Shown piece after piece: positions 21,706 to 29,765 of a DNA stretch of 33,521 nucleotides. The position numbers and the translations under genes were made by a program. The stretch covers positions 2,086 to 35,606 of the forward strand of contig DKYP01000031.1 in the NCBI GenBank assembly GCA_002499945.1, given 5' to 3'. The stretch comes from Lachnoclostridium sp. UBA7097 (GTDB lineage: Bacteria > Bacillota > Clostridia > Lachnospirales > Lachnospiraceae). A model generated the notes under the pieces. The model had not been told where the DNA came from, did no database searches, and saw only the letters and a list, made by a program, of their open reading frames with translations. Positions within the stretch are counted from its first letter, which is position 1. Each line of letters begins with the position of its first letter.

Positions 21706-22740
21706 ATGGATATCAGCCAGATTAAGCAGGAATTAAAAACCAGTGCATACAGTTTTTTAAAGGATAATAAGAATTTAGGCAATAATATTATGCTTTTAAC
21801 GCTTGGCGGCAGCCATGCTTATGGCATGGATAAGGAAGGCTCTGACCTTGATATAAGGGGGATTGCCATAAATTCCAAGAAAGATATTTTATTAGGCACT
21901 GGTTCCGGGCAGGTAGTTGATACAGCTACAGATACTACAATATATTCTTTTAATAAGATGATACAGCTTCTTAAATCAAGCAATCCTAATACAATTGAAA
22001 TACTTGGCTGTAAGCCGGAACATTATCTGTATTTATCTGGTGCTGGAAAGGAGCTTCTTGAAAACAGGAAAATGTTTTTATCTAAGTTATGCATCCATGC
22101 ATTTGCAGGATATGCAGGAAGCCAGCTTCGGAGAATGGAGAATAAATCGGCAAGATTAACAGGGCAGGAGCAGAATGAGGCACATATCCTTAAAAGCATT
22201 AATAATGCAAGGTATAATTTTAAAGGCAGGTATTATCCATATAGTGATAAAGACAGCATAAACCTTTATATTGATAAATCTGTACAGGAAGGGTACAATA
22301 CAGAAATTTTTATGGATGTGAGCCTTAAGCATTATCCTTTAAGGGACTGGGCTGGCATGTGGAATGAGATGAAAGCAATTACCAGCAGTTACAATAAAAT
22401 TGGAAGGCGTAATGAAAAGGCAGTTTCACATAATAAACTTGGAAAGCATATGGCACATTTAATCCGTCTGTATATGATGTGCATTGATATTCTTGAGAAA
22501 GAAGAAATTATAACATACAGGGAAAGTGAACATGGGCTTCTTATGAGTATCAGGAACGGGGAATACTTGGATAGTAACAGGCAGCCTGTAGCAGCATTTT
22601 ATGATTTGCTTGATGACTATGAAAAGAGGTTTGAGTATGCAAAGGAGAATACGTCGCTTCCTGATGTGCCAGATTATAAAAAAATAGATGAATTCCAGAT
22701 GTACATAAATGAAAAAGTTGTAAAGGAAGAGTGCATATAA
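21706..22740 (+). CDS. DNA polymerase beta-superfamily nucleotidyltransferase
   Basis: This 344-residue protein of the COG3541 type has an active-site loop reading 'LTLGGSHAYGMDKEGSDLDI' (G-S-x-A-Y-G with D-x-D), the nucleotidyltransferase signature. A helical region with 'RRMENKSARLTG' and 'HLIRLYMMCIDIL' follows. The substrate is unknown; enzymes of this fold transfer NMP to RNA, proteins or small molecules. The start at ATG 21706 follows AAAGGGAATGG; the frame is open to 21661 but without a better RBS. A terminator follows. Confidence 0.75.
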   Translation: MDISQIKQELKTSAYSFLKDNKNLGNNIMLLTLGGSHAYGMDKEGSDLDIRGIAINSKKDILLGTGSGQVVDTATDTTIYSFNKMIQLLKSSNPNTIEILGCKPEHYLYLSGAGKELLENRKMFLSKLCIHAFAGYAGSQLRRMENKSARLTGQEQNEAHILKSINNARYNFKGRYYPYSDKDSINLYIDKSVQEGYNTEIFMDVSLKHYPLRDWAGMWNEMKAITSSYNKIGRRNEKAVSHNKLGKHMAHLIRLYMMCIDILEKEEIITYRESEHGLLMSIRNGEYLDSNRQPVAAFYDLLDDYEKRFEYAKENTSLPDVPDYKKIDEFQMYINEKVVKEECI

Positions 22741-22763
22741 ATGGTACAATTTAAAATAAGAAA

Positions 22764-22796
22764 CAGGGTTTTAGTAACCAGGACCCTGCTTTTTTA
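22764..22796 (+). terminator. Rho-independent terminator
   Basis: CAGGGT (22764-22769) pairs with ACCCTG (22783-22788), followed by CTTTTTT. It ends the nucleotidyltransferase transcript. The rest of the 265-base gap up to 23005 holds a promoter and no gene. Confidence 0.75.
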
Positions 22797-22908
22797 ATAT
22801 AAATAAGTATGTTTTACTTATTGTGTGGATTGGCAGTATTTACTGGCCCTTGTTACTGTGGATAGTAATAAAATTCTGGAAAATTATAAATTTTGCATGT
22901 TTTGGGAA

Positions 22909-22937
22909 TTGCCTGTATGATGGCGGGGGTATATAAT
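22909..22937 (+). promoter_or_regulatory. Sigma-A type promoter of the sensor-kinase cluster
   Basis: A -35 box TTGCCT and a -10 box TATAAT are separated by 17 bases, about 65 bases upstream of the gene at 23005. The spacer has an unusual GGCGGGGG run next to the -10. Confidence 0.6.
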
Positions 22938-23004
22938 ATATATAACGTAAGACAGTATATATAAATAAGTTTATACGGAAAATGCAGTTAGGAGGAGGTA
23001 TAAT

Positions 23005-24072
23005 ATGGACACCAGGGAATTAATGGATTTCTTGTGTAAGGAAACAGAGTATGGGGATTTGGGGAATGAAAATATTTTACATGAATCTGAGGCTTTCAGG
23101 GAGGCTGCAGGCTGGTCAATTAACAGTGGGAATATAATAAAATTTACGGTGGAACTGTCGGACAGCCTTTGCAGCATGGATTTATACAAAGCAAGCCTTA
23201 TTTCTAATTTTATAGGTTTTGCATGTGAGCAAGAGGAAGATACATCAGCAGGCAGAGGGGTTATAGATTTATTTGCTAAGGCGTGTATTAATCTTTATAA
23301 TATGTTCCAGAGCTTGGAAGAGGATGAAGAGTGTGATGAACTGCCGGATTTTGAAGAGGTTTACAATAAAAAGCCGGACTGGGCAAGGGCATATTTTGGA
23401 TTTAATATTCTTTGTGTTTCTTCAATGGCTTTTTTAACAAGGGATGCAGGGCTTAGGAAGTTTCTTGGGGATAAAGGTATTAGCGAAGAAATAACCTATC
23501 TGGCAGAGGAAACACCAGAAAGCCCATACCTTAAATCAGTTTATTATGTTGATTGTATGCAGAGGACATGTAATAATTTAAAATTACTGGTTCTTTATCC
23601 AGCTGGGCAAAGAGGGTTTATTGCAGAGGCAAATGATTTAAATAACTGTTTCCATTTAATTTTTTTGTTAGAAGAACAGATAGGGGAAAATTTTGGAAGA
23701 AAGTATGGAATGTCTGTATTTGAGGCAGACAATTCAGTTATATGCCTTGCACATGGTGAATATCCAAAGGACTGCTGGGGCAAATCATATGTTACACATT
23801 TTACGGAATGTAATTACAGTGTAATGCCAAGTACAACATGCGGCAATAATGAAATAATGAACCTGGTGTGGGGAGAAATGCCGCCGGATTGTATACCTGC
23901 AATAGATGGCTATGCTGTAATTGTGCTTCTGGACAAAGGCCCGCAGAGAAGTTTTGATGTAAATTTCCTTGCTGTGCCGCATAGTGCACTTAACCCTTAT
24001 GTAGAAATAGAAAGGGAGCTGGACAGTGGGGAATATAACCAGTGGGCGGCAAAGATAGCCGAGATTATATAA
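23005..24072 (+). CDS. Hypothetical protein of a sensor-kinase cluster
   Basis: This 355-residue soluble acidic protein is not recognised. It is mostly helical at first ('DWARAYFGFNILCVSSMAFL') with a strand-rich second half ('CLAHGEYPKDCWGKS', 'GYAVIVLLDKG'). No signal peptide or membrane span is seen. It leads an apparent operon with the response regulator (46 bases downstream) and hybrid kinase, so it may be a partner or target of that signalling system. The start at ATG 23005 follows AGGAGGAGG. Confidence 0.65.
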   Translation: MDTRELMDFLCKETEYGDLGNENILHESEAFREAAGWSINSGNIIKFTVELSDSLCSMDLYKASLISNFIGFACEQEEDTSAGRGVIDLFAKACINLYNMFQSLEEDEECDELPDFEEVYNKKPDWARAYFGFNILCVSSMAFLTRDAGLRKFLGDKGISEEITYLAEETPESPYLKSVYYVDCMQRTCNNLKLLVLYPAGQRGFIAEANDLNNCFHLIFLLEEQIGENFGRKYGMSVFEADNSVICLAHGEYPKDCWGKSYVTHFTECNYSVMPSTTCGNNEIMNLVWGEMPPDCIPAIDGYAVIVLLDKGPQRSFDVNFLAVPHSALNPYVEIERELDSGEYNQWAAKIAEII

Positions 24073-24117
24073 AGCCAGGACCATTTAAAACCTTATAAGT
24101 AAATGGAGGAATTTTTT

Positions 24118-24969
24118 ATGAAATACAAAGTTATAATTACAAGTAATAACAGGAATGTTATTAACCAGTTTTTTGATAATATAGGACAGAGGCTTGACTG
24201 TATAAGCTCTTTAGACCGTTATGAGGATATGGCTAACCATATTAAATATGTACAGCCAGATGGTTTTGTTTTTTACCTTAATGGCGAAAATTCTGATGCA
24301 TTAAAGAAATATATTGGTATTGTGAATGAACTTTACAGAAAGAAGGTACCAGTTTTTGTTATAGGTGATGCAAAGGAATCTGCAAAGTTTGAAAAGGTTA
24401 TTACAGGCGTTAAACCAAACATGGTTGATAAATCCCTGCCATACCGCAATATAGAGGAAAAAATTGCCAGGGTACTTGGGGATAATAAAATGGCAGAGGA
24501 CAACAAGGCAGAAGCAGAGAGGGCTTCGCAGATAGCAGATTCAGCAGCAGATGCTGTAAAAGAAGCAGAAAGGATTCTGGCCAAAATTGATGCTGCTGAA
24601 GCAAACAAAAAGAAACATGTCCTTGTAGTAGATGATGACAGCAACGTATTAAAGCTTATTAAGAATTACCTGGCAGGGCGTTATGATGTGGCAACAGCCA
24701 AAAGCGGGAAAGTAGCAATGAAATTCCTTGAAACTAAAACAACAGACCTTGTGCTTTTAGATTATGAAATGCCAGAGGAAAAAGGACCTGAAGTTTTAAG
24801 TAAGATACGTGCTAATATAAAGACAAAAGATTTGCCAGTAATATTTCTTACCGGGGTTACAGAAAAAGAAAAGATACAGGAAGTCCTTTCAATGAAACCA
24901 CAAGGATATCTTTTAAAACCTATCAGTATGATGAAGCTTTCTGCTACAATTAAAAGTGTTATAGGCTGA
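24118..24969 (+). CDS. Response regulator with degenerate N-terminal and intact C-terminal receiver domains
   Basis: This 283-residue protein has residues 1-120 that look like a receiver fold ('MKYKVIITSNNRNVINQFF', 'DGFVFYLNGENSD', 'VPVFVIGDAKES') without the acidic pocket or phospho-aspartate. An alanine-rich coiled-coil linker follows (about 123-163). Residues 165-283 are a complete receiver: 'HVLVVDDDSNVLK', Asp215 in 'LVLLDYEMPEEKG', Thr in 'VIFLTGVT' and Lys in 'YLLKPIS'. There is no DNA-binding or enzymatic output domain, so it likely relays signals by protein contact or phosphotransfer with the adjacent kinase. The start at ATG 24118 follows TGGAGG. Confidence 0.8.
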   Translation: MKYKVIITSNNRNVINQFFDNIGQRLDCISSLDRYEDMANHIKYVQPDGFVFYLNGENSDALKKYIGIVNELYRKKVPVFVIGDAKESAKFEKVITGVKPNMVDKSLPYRNIEEKIARVLGDNKMAEDNKAEAERASQIADSAADAVKEAERILAKIDAAEANKKKHVLVVDDDSNVLKLIKNYLAGRYDVATAKSGKVAMKFLETKTTDLVLLDYEMPEEKGPEVLSKIRANIKTKDLPVIFLTGVTEKEKIQEVLSMKPQGYLLKPISMMKLSATIKSVIG

Positions 24970-24989
24970 AAAGGAGGTAACATTGTTCT

Positions 24990-27710
24990 ATGGATGTAGT
25001 AAAAGAAGAAATCAAGGAAGAACAGCTTTTAACTGGTTTAATAAATGTAAGTACATTACAGAAAATGCAGAATACTTTTTCAGTGATGACAGGGATGGCT
25101 TCAGTAATTGTAGACTCTAATGGGAATACGGTAACAGAACCATCTAATTATACAGAGTTCTGTGCAAAGCTTATACGTGCTACAGAGAAAGGCGGGAAAC
25201 TGTGCAAAGACTGCCGGCTGGAAGTAGAAAAAATGGTGTCTGCAAATAATAAAAAGCGGTTGTGCAAATACTGCTGCCATGCAGGGGTTATGACTTTTGT
25301 AGCGCCTATTATGGTAAATAATATTATGGCAGGCTGTTTTGTAAGCGGACAGGTGCTTACAAAACCAATAAGCATGGAAAAGTTAGAAGAAATATCCCTT
25401 GAAACGGGAATAGATGTGGAAACACTAGCGGAAGCAGCGGGCAAAATAAAAATTGCAGATAAGGATGTTATGCATAGAACTACTTCTGTAATTATTGATA
25501 TTGCAAGTATACTTTCAGAATTTGCAAATAATAAAAACCAGATTTATATGAATAACATCCAGCTAGAGAAAGCCTCCAATATGAAATCAGATTTCCTTGC
25601 CAATATGAGCCATGAAATACGTACACCTATGAATGCTGTAATTGGAATGGCAGAAATGGCATTGCGTGAAAATATTTCACCAGCAGCGAAAAATTATATA
25701 AGCCAGATTAAATCTTCAGGGCAGGCGCTCCTTACAATTATTAATGATATACTTGATTTCTCTAAAATTGAGTCTGGCAAAATGGATATTAATGAAGTGG
25801 ATTATGAACCTATGTCTGTTATTAATGATGTGGTAAATATAATTATGACACGCATTGGCAATAAGAAGATGGAATTTACACTTGATATAAATCCTGGCCT
25901 GCCGCATGAACTGCATGGTGACAGTATACGTATTAAACAGATTTTAGTAAACCTTATAAATAATGCAATAAAATTTACTAAAGAAGGAAATGTCCATCTG
26001 CAGGTGGATTTTAAGAGGACAAATGAAGATGAAATTATGATGCATGTAAGTGTTTCTGATACGGGAAGCGGTATAAAAAAAGAGGATATGGGCAAACTTT
26101 TCCGCTCTTTCCAGCAGGTAGACAGTAAACGTAACCGCAATATTGAAGGGACAGGACTCGGGCTTGCGATATGTAAACAGCTTATATCCCTTATGGGTGG
26201 TGATATAAGGGCAGAGAGCGTATATGGAGAAGGCAGCAGGTTTATATTTAAGCTTCCACAGAAAATAGTCAATAATATAGCTTCTATTGATAAGGAGCAA
26301 GAAGATATAACAGTTGCAGCGCTTATTGAAAATAAGTATATCGAAAAACAGCTGGAGAGGGATGTATCCAGGTTTGTAACAGAGTATTTCAGAATTGAAT
26401 CAGAGGAAGAACTTGGACTGTTAAAAGAAAGGGAAGCTTCATACCTGTTCGTGGAACAGTCATTATTTACGGATGTAGTACAGGATTTTCTTAGGGATAA
26501 TCCAGTTATAACAGGGGTGGTACTGGTTAATTTCAGGGCATCCCGTTCATATAATATACCAAATGTGCGTGTAATAAAAAAGCCGCTGTATTCTTTAACC
26601 CTGGCAAGTATTTTCCATGGGGATATTGTGTATTCAAGCTTTACACAGGTGGAGGCAGATGATTTTGACTTTACTGCACCTGATGCAGATATACTTGTTG
26701 TAGATGATAATTCTGTAAACCTGACTGTTGTACAGGGACTTTTAAATCCTCTGGATATGAATATAGAAACAGCAGTTAGCGGCAAGGAGGCTGTTAATAA
26801 AATAGTTAATAAAAAGTATGATGTTATATTTATGGACCATATGATGCCAGAGATGGACGGGGTGGAAACTACAAGGGTTATACGCCGTATGCTGGGAGAA
26901 AACGGGCAGGTTCCAATTATAGCGCTTACTGCAAATGCAGTTGATGGCACAAGGGAACTCTTTATCAATGAGGGTATGGATGACTTTGTGGCAAAGCCTA
27001 TAGAATTAAGGATTATCACTTCTAAACTGAAAAAGTGGCTTCCTAAGGAAAAGATTATTAAAAATAAGAAAAAGGAAGACAGTGGTAAAGAACATATGGC
27101 TGGAATGTTTGCCGGAGAACTTTCAATTACGGGGCTTGATGTGGGGCAGGCATTAAAACTGCTTGGAAGTGAAAAATTGTTCTGGTCTGTATTAAAAGAA
27201 TATTACCGTGTTATAGATAAGAAATATGCTTTAATAAAAGAATATGAGCAAAGCGGGCAGTGGAAGGAGTATACTATTGAAGTACATGCCCTGAAAAGCT
27301 CATCAAGGCAGATATGCGCTAACGGGCTTGCGAAGATGGCAGAACGCATGGAAGCTGCCGGCAATGCAGAAAATGCAGAATTAATACATAAAACCACACC
27401 GGAAATGCTTGGTGAGTATATAAAATATAAGGATATATTAAAGCCGTATTTTATAGAGAAAAATACAGAACAGGGCGGCAGGCAGGCAGATATAAAGAAG
27501 CTTGGGGAGTTCTTTGCAAGAATGGAGGATGCTCTTGAAAACCTTGATACAGATGATATGGAAGAGGTTATATGTGATATGGAGAAGTATTCATACAGCA
27601 AAGAACAGGAAGAATATTTTGAAAGGCTTAAAAATGCAGTTGAGGATATTGATACAGAACAATGTGAGGAAATCCTTACTCTCTGGAAGGAATGTATACA
27701 GAATAACTAA
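24990..27710 (+). CDS. PocR-type hybrid histidine kinase (HisKA-HATPase-REC-Hpt)
   Basis: This 906-residue phosphorelay protein has, in order: a PocR-like ligand-binding domain (about 15-190) with the family's cysteines ('KLCKDCRLEVEKM', 'RLCKYCCHAGVM'); HisKA with phospho-acceptor His208 (FLANMSHEIRTPMNAVIG); an HATPase domain with 'GTGLGLAICK' near 387; and a divergent receiver-like linker. A receiver with Asp616 ('IFMDHMMPEMDG') and a C-terminal Hpt domain with His766 ('EVHALKSSSRQI') complete it. There are no transmembrane segments, so it senses a cytosolic signal; PocR domains in other proteins bind small hydrocarbon-type ligands. The Hpt could pass phosphate to the neighbouring response regulator 20 bases upstream. 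The start at ATG 24990 follows AAGGAGG. Confidence 0.9.
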   Translation: MDVVKEEIKEEQLLTGLINVSTLQKMQNTFSVMTGMASVIVDSNGNTVTEPSNYTEFCAKLIRATEKGGKLCKDCRLEVEKMVSANNKKRLCKYCCHAGVMTFVAPIMVNNIMAGCFVSGQVLTKPISMEKLEEISLETGIDVETLAEAAGKIKIADKDVMHRTTSVIIDIASILSEFANNKNQIYMNNIQLEKASNMKSDFLANMSHEIRTPMNAVIGMAEMALRENISPAAKNYISQIKSSGQALLTIINDILDFSKIESGKMDINEVDYEPMSVINDVVNIIMTRIGNKKMEFTLDINPGLPHELHGDSIRIKQILVNLINNAIKFTKEGNVHLQVDFKRTNEDEIMMHVSVSDTGSGIKKEDMGKLFRSFQQVDSKRNRNIEGTGLGLAICKQLISLMGGDIRAESVYGEGSRFIFKLPQKIVNNIASIDKEQEDITVAALIENKYIEKQLERDVSRFVTEYFRIESEEELGLLKEREASYLFVEQSLFTDVVQDFLRDNPVITGVVLVNFRASRSYNIPNVRVIKKPLYSLTLASIFHGDIVYSSFTQVEADDFDFTAPDADILVVDDNSVNLTVVQGLLNPLDMNIETAVSGKEAVNKIVNKKYDVIFMDHMMPEMDGVETTRVIRRMLGENGQVPIIALTANAVDGTRELFINEGMDDFVAKPIELRIITSKLKKWLPKEKIIKNKKKEDSGKEHMAGMFAGELSITGLDVGQALKLLGSEKLFWSVLKEYYRVIDKKYALIKEYEQSGQWKEYTIEVHALKSSSRQICANGLAKMAERMEAAGNAENAELIHKTTPEMLGEYIKYKDILKPYFIEKNTEQGGRQADIKKLGEFFARMEDALENLDTDDMEEVICDMEKYSYSKEQEEYFERLKNAVEDIDTEQCEEILTLWKECIQNN

Positions 27711-27730
27711 ATAATGCCTGCAATCTGCCC

Positions 27731-27759
27731 TTGCACTATGCCGCATTTCCGGTTACAAT
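27731..27759 (+). promoter_or_regulatory. plsX operon promoter
   Basis: A -35 box TTGCAC (27731-27736) and a -10 box TACAAT (27754-27759) with a 17-base spacer lie about 46 bases before the plsX start. This would drive plsX-acpP-rnc-smc. Confidence 0.6.
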
Positions 27760-27805
27760 AAATCCTGTATGCAGATAATTCCAAATACTATATGGAGGAG
27801 TAACT

Positions 27806-28813
27806 ATGGGCAGCGTGATAAAAGTTGTAGTTGATGCAATGGGTGGCGACAATGCACCAGAAGCACCTGTAAAAGGGGCAGTTGAAGCACTTGGGGAGGT
27901 TTCTAATTTAAATGTTATCCTTACAGGGCGGACAGATGATATAAACAGGGAACTTGGCAAATATACATATGATAAAGAAAGGATAAGCATTGTACATGCA
28001 GATGATGTAATCGGGTTTGATGAACCGCCGGTTATGGCTATCAGGAAAAAGAAAAATTCATCAATTGTTGTAGGGATGAACCTTGTAAAACATGGTGACG
28101 CTGATGCATTTGTTTCAGCAGGAAGCACAGGTGCAATACTTGTAGGAGGGCAGTTTGTTGTAGGCAGGATAAAGGGTGTTGAGCGTTCCCCGCTTGCCCC
28201 GCTTATACCTACAGCGAAAGGCCCGGCACTTCTTATTGATTGTGGTGCCAACGTTGATGCCAGGGCTTCACATCTTGTACAGTTTGCAAAGATGGGTTCA
28301 ATATATATGAAATATGTAGCAGGTGTAAAAAATCCAAGAGTGGCAATAGTAAATATTGGTGCAGAGGAAGAAAAGGGGAATATGCTGGTTAAAGAAACAT
28401 ATCCTTTATTAAAGGAATGTACAGATATCAACTTTACAGGAAGCATAGAAGCAAGGGATATCCCTAAAGGGGATGCAGATGTTATAGTCTGTGAGGCATT
28501 TGTTGGCAATGTAATACTTAAGCTTTATGAAGGGCTTGCATCAACCCTTATAGGGAAGGTAAAAGAAGGGCTTATGTCCACTTTAAGAAGCAAGATTGGT
28601 GCACTTCTTATAAAACCGGCACTTAAAAAGACATTAAAGCAGTTCGACACATCAGAACAGGGCGGCGCACCACTTCTTGGGCTTAACGGGCTTGTTGTAA
28701 AGGCACATGGAAGTTCTGGTTCTTTAGAAATAAAGCAGGCAATAAAACAGTGCCTGCAGTTTGGTGAAGAAAAGATTAATGAAAAAATTAAAGAAAACCT
28801 GACTATAGAATAA
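27806..28813 (+). CDS. plsX: Phosphate acyltransferase PlsX
   Basis: Converts acyl-ACP and phosphate to acyl-phosphate, the donor for PlsY in phospholipid synthesis; it acts at the inner face of the membrane. The start 'VVVDAMGGDNAP' and the internal 'FVSAGSTGAILVGG', 'PALLIDCGANVDA' and 'HGSSGSLEIKQAI' are PlsX signatures. At 335 residues it is full length. acpP follows 12 bases later, which is the normal Firmicutes arrangement since ACP carries its substrate. The start at ATG 27806 follows GGAGG. Confidence 0.97.
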   Translation: MGSVIKVVVDAMGGDNAPEAPVKGAVEALGEVSNLNVILTGRTDDINRELGKYTYDKERISIVHADDVIGFDEPPVMAIRKKKNSSIVVGMNLVKHGDADAFVSAGSTGAILVGGQFVVGRIKGVERSPLAPLIPTAKGPALLIDCGANVDARASHLVQFAKMGSIYMKYVAGVKNPRVAIVNIGAEEEKGNMLVKETYPLLKECTDINFTGSIEARDIPKGDADVIVCEAFVGNVILKLYEGLASTLIGKVKEGLMSTLRSKIGALLIKPALKKTLKQFDTSEQGGAPLLGLNGLVVKAHGSSGSLEIKQAIKQCLQFGEEKINEKIKENLTIE

Positions 28814-28825
28814 GGTGGTGTGGTA

Positions 28826-29050
28826 ATGGAATTAGAGAAGCTACAGTCAATAATAGCAGAGGTGCTGCAGACAGATGCGGCTAATATTTCTGCTGACCTG
28901 TCCTTTTATGATGACCTTGGGGCAGATTCACTTGAACTGTTCCAGATAGTCATGGGTGTTGAGAGTGAGTTTGATATTGTACTTGATGAAGAAACTGTAA
29001 ACAGCATAAATACAGTGGAAGATTTGTATAACTTTATTGTTGCAGGATAG
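28826..29050 (+). CDS. acpP: Acyl carrier protein
   Basis: This 74-residue acidic protein has the phosphopantetheine attachment site at Ser35 in 'DDLGADSLELFQIVMG'. It carries growing acyl chains in fatty-acid synthesis and supplies PlsX. One difference from textbook ACP is Phe-Gln after DSLEL, where many have Val-Glu. The start at ATG 28826 follows AAGGTGG; a GTG two codons upstream is less likely. Confidence 0.95.
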   Translation: MELEKLQSIIAEVLQTDAANISADLSFYDDLGADSLELFQIVMGVESEFDIVLDEETVNSINTVEDLYNFIVAG

Positions 29051-29063
29051 GAGATTTTGCCAG

Positions 29064-29762
29064 ATGAGACAGGATAAAATATTAGAATTTGAAAAAAAGG
29101 CTGGTTATACATTCAGCCAGCCGGATTTGCTTGTTACTGCGCTTACACACAGTTCATATTCCAATGAAAACAGGCTTAAGAAATATGAGTGTAATGAAAG
29201 GCTGGAATTTCTTGGCGATGCTGTGCTTGAACTTGTTTCAAGTGAATATATATATAATGAAAACCCGGAAAAGCCGGAGGGTGATTTGACAAAAACCAGG
29301 GCAAGCTATGTATGTGAGCCTACCCTTGCGCTGTGTGCAAGGGAACTCGGGCTTGGGGAATATATACAGCTTGGCAGGGGTGAGGATATAACAGGGGGAC
29401 GTGAAAGGGATTCTATATTGTCTGATACGCTTGAAGCCACTATAGGTGCAGTTTACCTTGACGGCGGGTTTGAGCGCGCCAGAGAGTATATATATAAGCA
29501 TATTTTAAAAGATATAGAGAAGAAAAAATTATTCTATGACAGTAAAACCATATTGCAGGAAATTGTACAGGGTGACCACCTTGCACTTGAATATGAGCTG
29601 CTGGATGAAGAAGGGCCTGACCACAATAAATCATTTACAGTATCTGTAAAGATAGGCGGCAAAAGGGTTGCAGAGGCTACAGACAGGACAAAGAAAAAGG
29701 CAGAGCAGTCTGCTGCATACCAGGCAATTTTAAAACTTGGCGCCGGGAAGAACAGGAGATAG
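29064..29762 (+). CDS. rnc: Ribonuclease III
   Basis: Endonuclease that cuts double-stranded RNA in rRNA processing and mRNA decay. The catalytic domain has the signature 'NERLEFLGDAVLELVSSEYI' (about residues 38-57) with later acidic residues in 'LSDTLEATIGAVYLDGG'. The C-terminal dsRNA-binding domain begins near 'SKTILQEIVQ' and ends 'KKKAEQSAAYQAILKL'. At 232 residues it is full length. The start at ATG 29064 follows ATAGGAG. Confidence 0.96.
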   Translation: MRQDKILEFEKKAGYTFSQPDLLVTALTHSSYSNENRLKKYECNERLEFLGDAVLELVSSEYIYNENPEKPEGDLTKTRASYVCEPTLALCARELGLGEYIQLGRGEDITGGRERDSILSDTLEATIGAVYLDGGFERAREYIYKHILKDIEKKKLFYDSKTILQEIVQGDHLALEYELLDEEGPDHNKSFTVSVKIGGKRVAEATDRTKKKAEQSAAYQAILKLGAGKNRR

Positions 29763-29765
29763 CAG

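Noticed and set aside
25802..27019. 405-codon open frame on the - strand
   Set aside because: It lies wholly antisense to the hybrid histidine kinase, whose domains and motifs are certain. The antisense product is Ser/Ile-rich shadow sequence without motifs.
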